From: B1SED10-75 sp964636865
GTDB taxonomy: Bacteria > Bacillota > Dethiobacteria > DTU022 > PWGO01
Direction: 5' to 3'
NCBI GenBank assembly: GCA_964636865.1
Contig: CAZWVJ010000057.1
Coordinates: 1 to 7,179, forward strand
DNA: 7,179 nt
Shown: positions 5,723-7,179 of the stretch, one piece after another
How the letters are laid out: every line of letters starts with the position of its first letter
How positions within the stretch are numbered: position 1 is the first letter of the stretch
Translations under genes and position numbers: made by a program
The notes under the pieces: model-generated
Told to the model about the DNA's origin: nothing
Databases searched by the model: none
Seen by the model: the letters and a program-made list of their open reading frames with translations, nothing else

Positions 5723-6550
5723 CTATCCTTGATCATTAACCTTCCAGCTCCTGAGCGCCGACCTGACCATATTCGCCCGGCTAACATTGCCGCAGGTAAT
5801 AAATTTTACTAATTTTGCTTCCTCCCCCAAATGACGGATAATCCCTTTTTCATCGTATCCTTCTTTATAGAGCTTACCCACTTCCCTATAAAATTCTTCC
5901 AGGTAATTCAACTTTTTGCGAAGCATTTCTTTGCCGTTAATTGGCTGCGGACTCATACTGCAGAAAACAGCCTCAAAATCCAGGCTAAGCACCCTCTGCA
6001 GTGACTCTATGGTTCCCTTCATATCTTCATCAGCCCGGAAATATCTAATACGACTTCCCATAAAAAGATCCCCGGAGAAAAGCCATCCCATCTCCTTCTC
6101 CAGGAACACGGTATGATCTTTACTGTGCCCCGGCGTATGTACTGGTATAAAACAAAACCTTTCTGTTTCTTTCTGCGGAGGAAGTACTTCTATTTCCAAA
6201 GGGTCAGCCTTCCCCCACGTATAACGCTGATAAGGTAAAATTCTGAAACCTTTGCGTAGTTTCTCTGCCGTCAGAGGATGACCATAAACGGGAAGATTTC
6301 TTGATTTCTGCAAGGCCAAGGCATTCCCACTGTGATCCTCGTGATGATGGGTCAGAAGCACACAATTAATTTGTTTGTCTTGAAGCAATTGTAAGCAGCT
6401 CTTCCTCATGTTCGATTGTCCTGTGTCTATCAAAAGACCATCCACTAAATAGAAGTAAGTATTCATGAGCGGGGAACCCACAGGCCCGTAACCCAGTTCA
6501 AAACCGGTAACTTCTCCGTCTGCAAAAGTATGTACTCTACAGATATGCAT
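5723..6550 (-). CDS. Metallo-beta-lactamase-fold hydrolase
   Basis: A 275-residue soluble hydrolase of the glyoxalase II/RNase Z-like superfamily, binding one or two divalent metals. The fold motifs appear in order: LLIDTG (39-44), the metal site H68-x-H70-x-D72-H73 in LTHHHEDHSG, VHTPGHSKDH (137-146) with metal ligand H142, and FSGDLF (158-163) with bridging D161. Where the superfamily has its last metal-binding histidine, this protein reads FCSMSPQPINGKEML (196-210), so the position seems to be M199 or S198; the second metal site may be altered. A helical C-terminal tail (about 208-275) ends with TCGNVSRANMVRSALR, typical of one MBL subfamily. The ATG start has AAGGAT eight bases upstream. 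It is divergent from a TetR-family gene about 460 bases away, which could regulate it. Substrate unknown. Confidence 0.88.
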   Translation of the reverse strand: MHICRVHTFADGEVTGFELGYGPVGSPLMNTYFYLVDGLLIDTGQSNMRKSCLQLLQDKQINCVLLTHHHEDHSGNALALQKSRNLPVYGHPLTAEKLRKGFRILPYQRYTWGKADPLEIEVLPPQKETERFCFIPVHTPGHSKDHTVFLEKEMGWLFSGDLFMGSRIRYFRADEDMKGTIESLQRVLSLDFEAVFCSMSPQPINGKEMLRKKLNYLEEFYREVGKLYKEGYDEKGIIRHLGEEAKLVKFITCGNVSRANMVRSALRSWKVNDQG

Positions 6551-6596
6551 TTTATTTTATCCTTTTACTTTCAGTGTTTGATACTCTGCCATGTTT

Positions 6597-6614
6597 ATGT
6601 AGCTTCGACTACAT
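6597..6614. repeat. Small hairpin upstream of the hydrolase gene
   Basis: ATGTAG (6597-6602) and CTACAT (6609-6614) form a 6-bp perfect inverted repeat around CTTCGA. It has no T-tract on either side, so it is not a terminator. It lies in the likely 5' leader or promoter region of the hydrolase gene, 47 bases from its start, and also overlaps a seven-codon minus-strand reading frame. Confidence 0.35.
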
Positions 6615-6668
6615 GCATGGTAATTCCTTCAGATATTTCTCCCCTTCGATGCAACCTTTATTATTCCA

Positions 6669-6788
6669 TTAATAACGGTAAACATCTTTGCGATGGGCTG
6701 ATTTAACAATCCAGATTGTTAAATCAGTGTGCTGGAGAGAATACAGAATGCGGTATTTACCTTTTGGAAGCATTATAACGCTCTGACA
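6669..6788 (-). pseudogene. RelE/ParE-superfamily toxin, C-terminal remnant
   Basis: Thirty-nine minus-strand codons, from just after an in-frame TGA (6791-6789) to a TAA at 6671-6669, read like the last third of a RelE-type toxin. The tell-tale pieces are GKYRILYSL, then TIWIVKSA, then HRKDVYRY at the very end, the usual YRILY...IWIVKIGHRKDVYR pattern of the family with a natural C-terminus. RelE-family toxins are mRNA-cleaving proteins of about 85-100 residues made with a RelB-type antitoxin. Here the N-terminal half is missing, and no antitoxin reading frame lies upstream, where the dispersed repeat begins within about 35 bases. An internal ATG (6773) would give a peptide of only 34 residues. 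It is therefore a decayed fragment, not a working toxin. Confidence 0.7.
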
Positions 6789-6813
6789 TCAAGACGTCAG
6801 TAAAATTTTAAGT

Positions 6814-6880
6814 TTAATCCTTTAAGGAAAACAATTATCGGAATTTCGCGCCTTGGTCAAGTGTCTATATTCGGCACCGA
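6814..6880. repeat. Imperfect dispersed repeat, copy 2
   Basis: The core at 6825-6862 matches 530-567 at 29 of 38 positions in the same orientation, with shared ends AGGAAAAC and GGTCAAGT. It starts shortly upstream of the toxin remnant, as if the repeat replaced the lost 5' part of that gene. On the minus strand both copies contain the word CTTGACC, which resembles a -35 element, but neither has a well-spaced -10. Confidence 0.5.
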
Positions 6881-6885
6881 GATAA

Positions 6886-6930
6886 AAACATTGTTTTATT
6901 AATCAGTTGATTTTTGAAACATTGTTTTAT
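6886..6930. promoter_or_regulatory. Duplicated palindromic operator-like site
   Basis: The 14-base word AAACATTGTTTTAT occurs exactly twice, at 6886-6899 and 6917-6930, 31 bases apart (about three helical turns). Each copy contains the perfect palindrome AAACA-T-TGTTT. The second palindrome lies inside the promoter spacer and its 14-mer touches the -10; the first lies just upstream of the -35. This arrangement is what is expected of repressor binding sites, most simply for the TetR-family protein encoded immediately downstream acting on its own promoter. Confidence 0.55.
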
Positions 6931-6935
6931 ATAAT
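6907..6935 (+). promoter_or_regulatory. Sigma-A-type promoter of the TetR-family gene
   Basis: TTGATT (6907-6912) and a perfect TATAAT (6930-6935) are separated by 17 bases, the optimal spacing. Transcription would begin near 6942, giving a leader of about 70 bases before the TetR-family ATG. Confidence 0.65.
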
Positions 6936-7012
6936 AGAATGGTAATTTAAACCTTCTTTAATTTTCAGCACCAGAGGGTGGGAATATCTAAAAATGAAGA
7001 TTGGAACATATC

Positions 7013-7179
7013 ATGACCGAGAAACCTCCGATTACTGAAAATTTAAAAGCTCGCCTTTATCCTGTTGTGCTAAAGCAGTTTTCCATGAATGATTTCCATG
7101 CTGTTAATATACGGGATATCTCCAAAGAGAGCGGAATTAGCACCGGCACCCTGTATAAATATTATTCCTCCAAAGAGGA
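7013..7179 (+). CDS. TetR-family transcriptional regulator, N-terminal part (3' end outside window)
   Basis: The first 55 residues of a TetR-type repressor are present. The DNA-binding helix-turn-helix is clear: an N-terminal helix (about 10-24), then VNIRDISKESGISTGTLYKY (31-50), followed by YSSKE, the classic end of the recognition helix region. The ligand-binding domain lies beyond the window, so the inducer is unknown. The ATG at 7013 has only a modest GGAA six bases upstream; an in-frame TTG at 7001 is the sole alternative, because a TGA precedes it. A good promoter and paired palindromes lie upstream, suggesting autoregulation. The gene is divergent from the metallo-beta-lactamase-fold hydrolase gene, a common setting for a regulator and its target, although a toxin remnant and a repeat now separate them. 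Confidence 0.85.
   Translation, partial: MTEKPPITENLKARLYPVVLKQFSMNDFHAVNIRDISKESGISTGTLYKYYSSKE

Larger units (their letters stand above)
6551..7012. other. Intergenic stretch with gene remnant, repeat and promoter
   Basis: This 462-base region lies between the divergent hydrolase and TetR-family genes. From left to right it holds a small hairpin (6597-6614), the C-terminal remnant of a RelE/ParE-type toxin on the minus strand (6669-6788), a short inverted repeat CTGAC/GTCAG (6783-6800), the second copy of the dispersed repeat (6814-6880), and the TetR promoter with a duplicated palindrome (6886-6935). No intact gene is seen. The left 100 bases must contain the hydrolase promoter, but I could not identify well-spaced hexamers. 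Confidence 0.6.

Noticed and set aside
5578..5787. 69-codon minus-strand frame between the hydrolase and PlsY-like genes
   Set aside because: It overlaps the hydrolase 3' end in another frame, has no recognisable motif and no good ribosome site.

Overview
The window looks like chromosomal DNA from a low-GC, Gram-positive (Firmicutes) bacterium, plausibly an anaerobic clostridial or Peptococcaceae-type lineage. The signs are AT-rich intergenic DNA, strong GGAGG-type ribosome binding sites, two TTG starts behind such sites, a sigma-A-like promoter, and an iron-sulfur flavoprotein typical of anaerobes. This placement is inference from style, not from a marker gene.

Layout, left to right: (1) 1-335, the C-terminal end of an unrecognised plus-strand protein cut by the window edge. 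(2) 336-690, a non-coding stretch with a GGGGAC-type inverted repeat and one copy of an imperfect repeat. (3) 691-1320, minus strand, an iron-sulfur flavoprotein-like NADPH-dependent FMN reductase. (4) 1461-3444, minus strand, a two-gene unit in which an RCK/TrkA-type NAD-binding regulatory protein precedes a ClC-family chloride channel/antiporter by 37 bases. (5) 3694-5558, minus strand, a tightly packed pair: a PlsY-like membrane acyltransferase followed two bases later by a membrane-anchored family 2 glycosyltransferase of the CrtQ/HpnB-like type. (6) 5723-6550, minus strand, a metallo-beta-lactamase-fold hydrolase. (7) 6551-7012, a non-coding and degenerate stretch with a hairpin, the C-terminal remnant of a RelE/ParE-type toxin gene, a second copy of the repeat, and a clear promoter with a duplicated palindromic operator-like site. 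(8) 7013 to the right edge, plus strand, the N-terminal DNA-binding domain of a TetR-family regulator.

Six intact genes lie on the minus strand, probably in at least three transcription units. Two units are functionally suggestive. The RCK-ClC pair has no potassium transporter beside it, so the RCK protein may gate the chloride protein. The PlsY-like/glycosyltransferase pair looks like a glycolipid-modifying module, and its PlsY-like member has altered motifs (Asp in place of the motif 1 Ser, degraded motif 3), so its acyl acceptor may not be glycerol-3-phosphate. No CRISPR array, tRNA, rRNA, intact insertion sequence or convincing rho-independent terminator was found.
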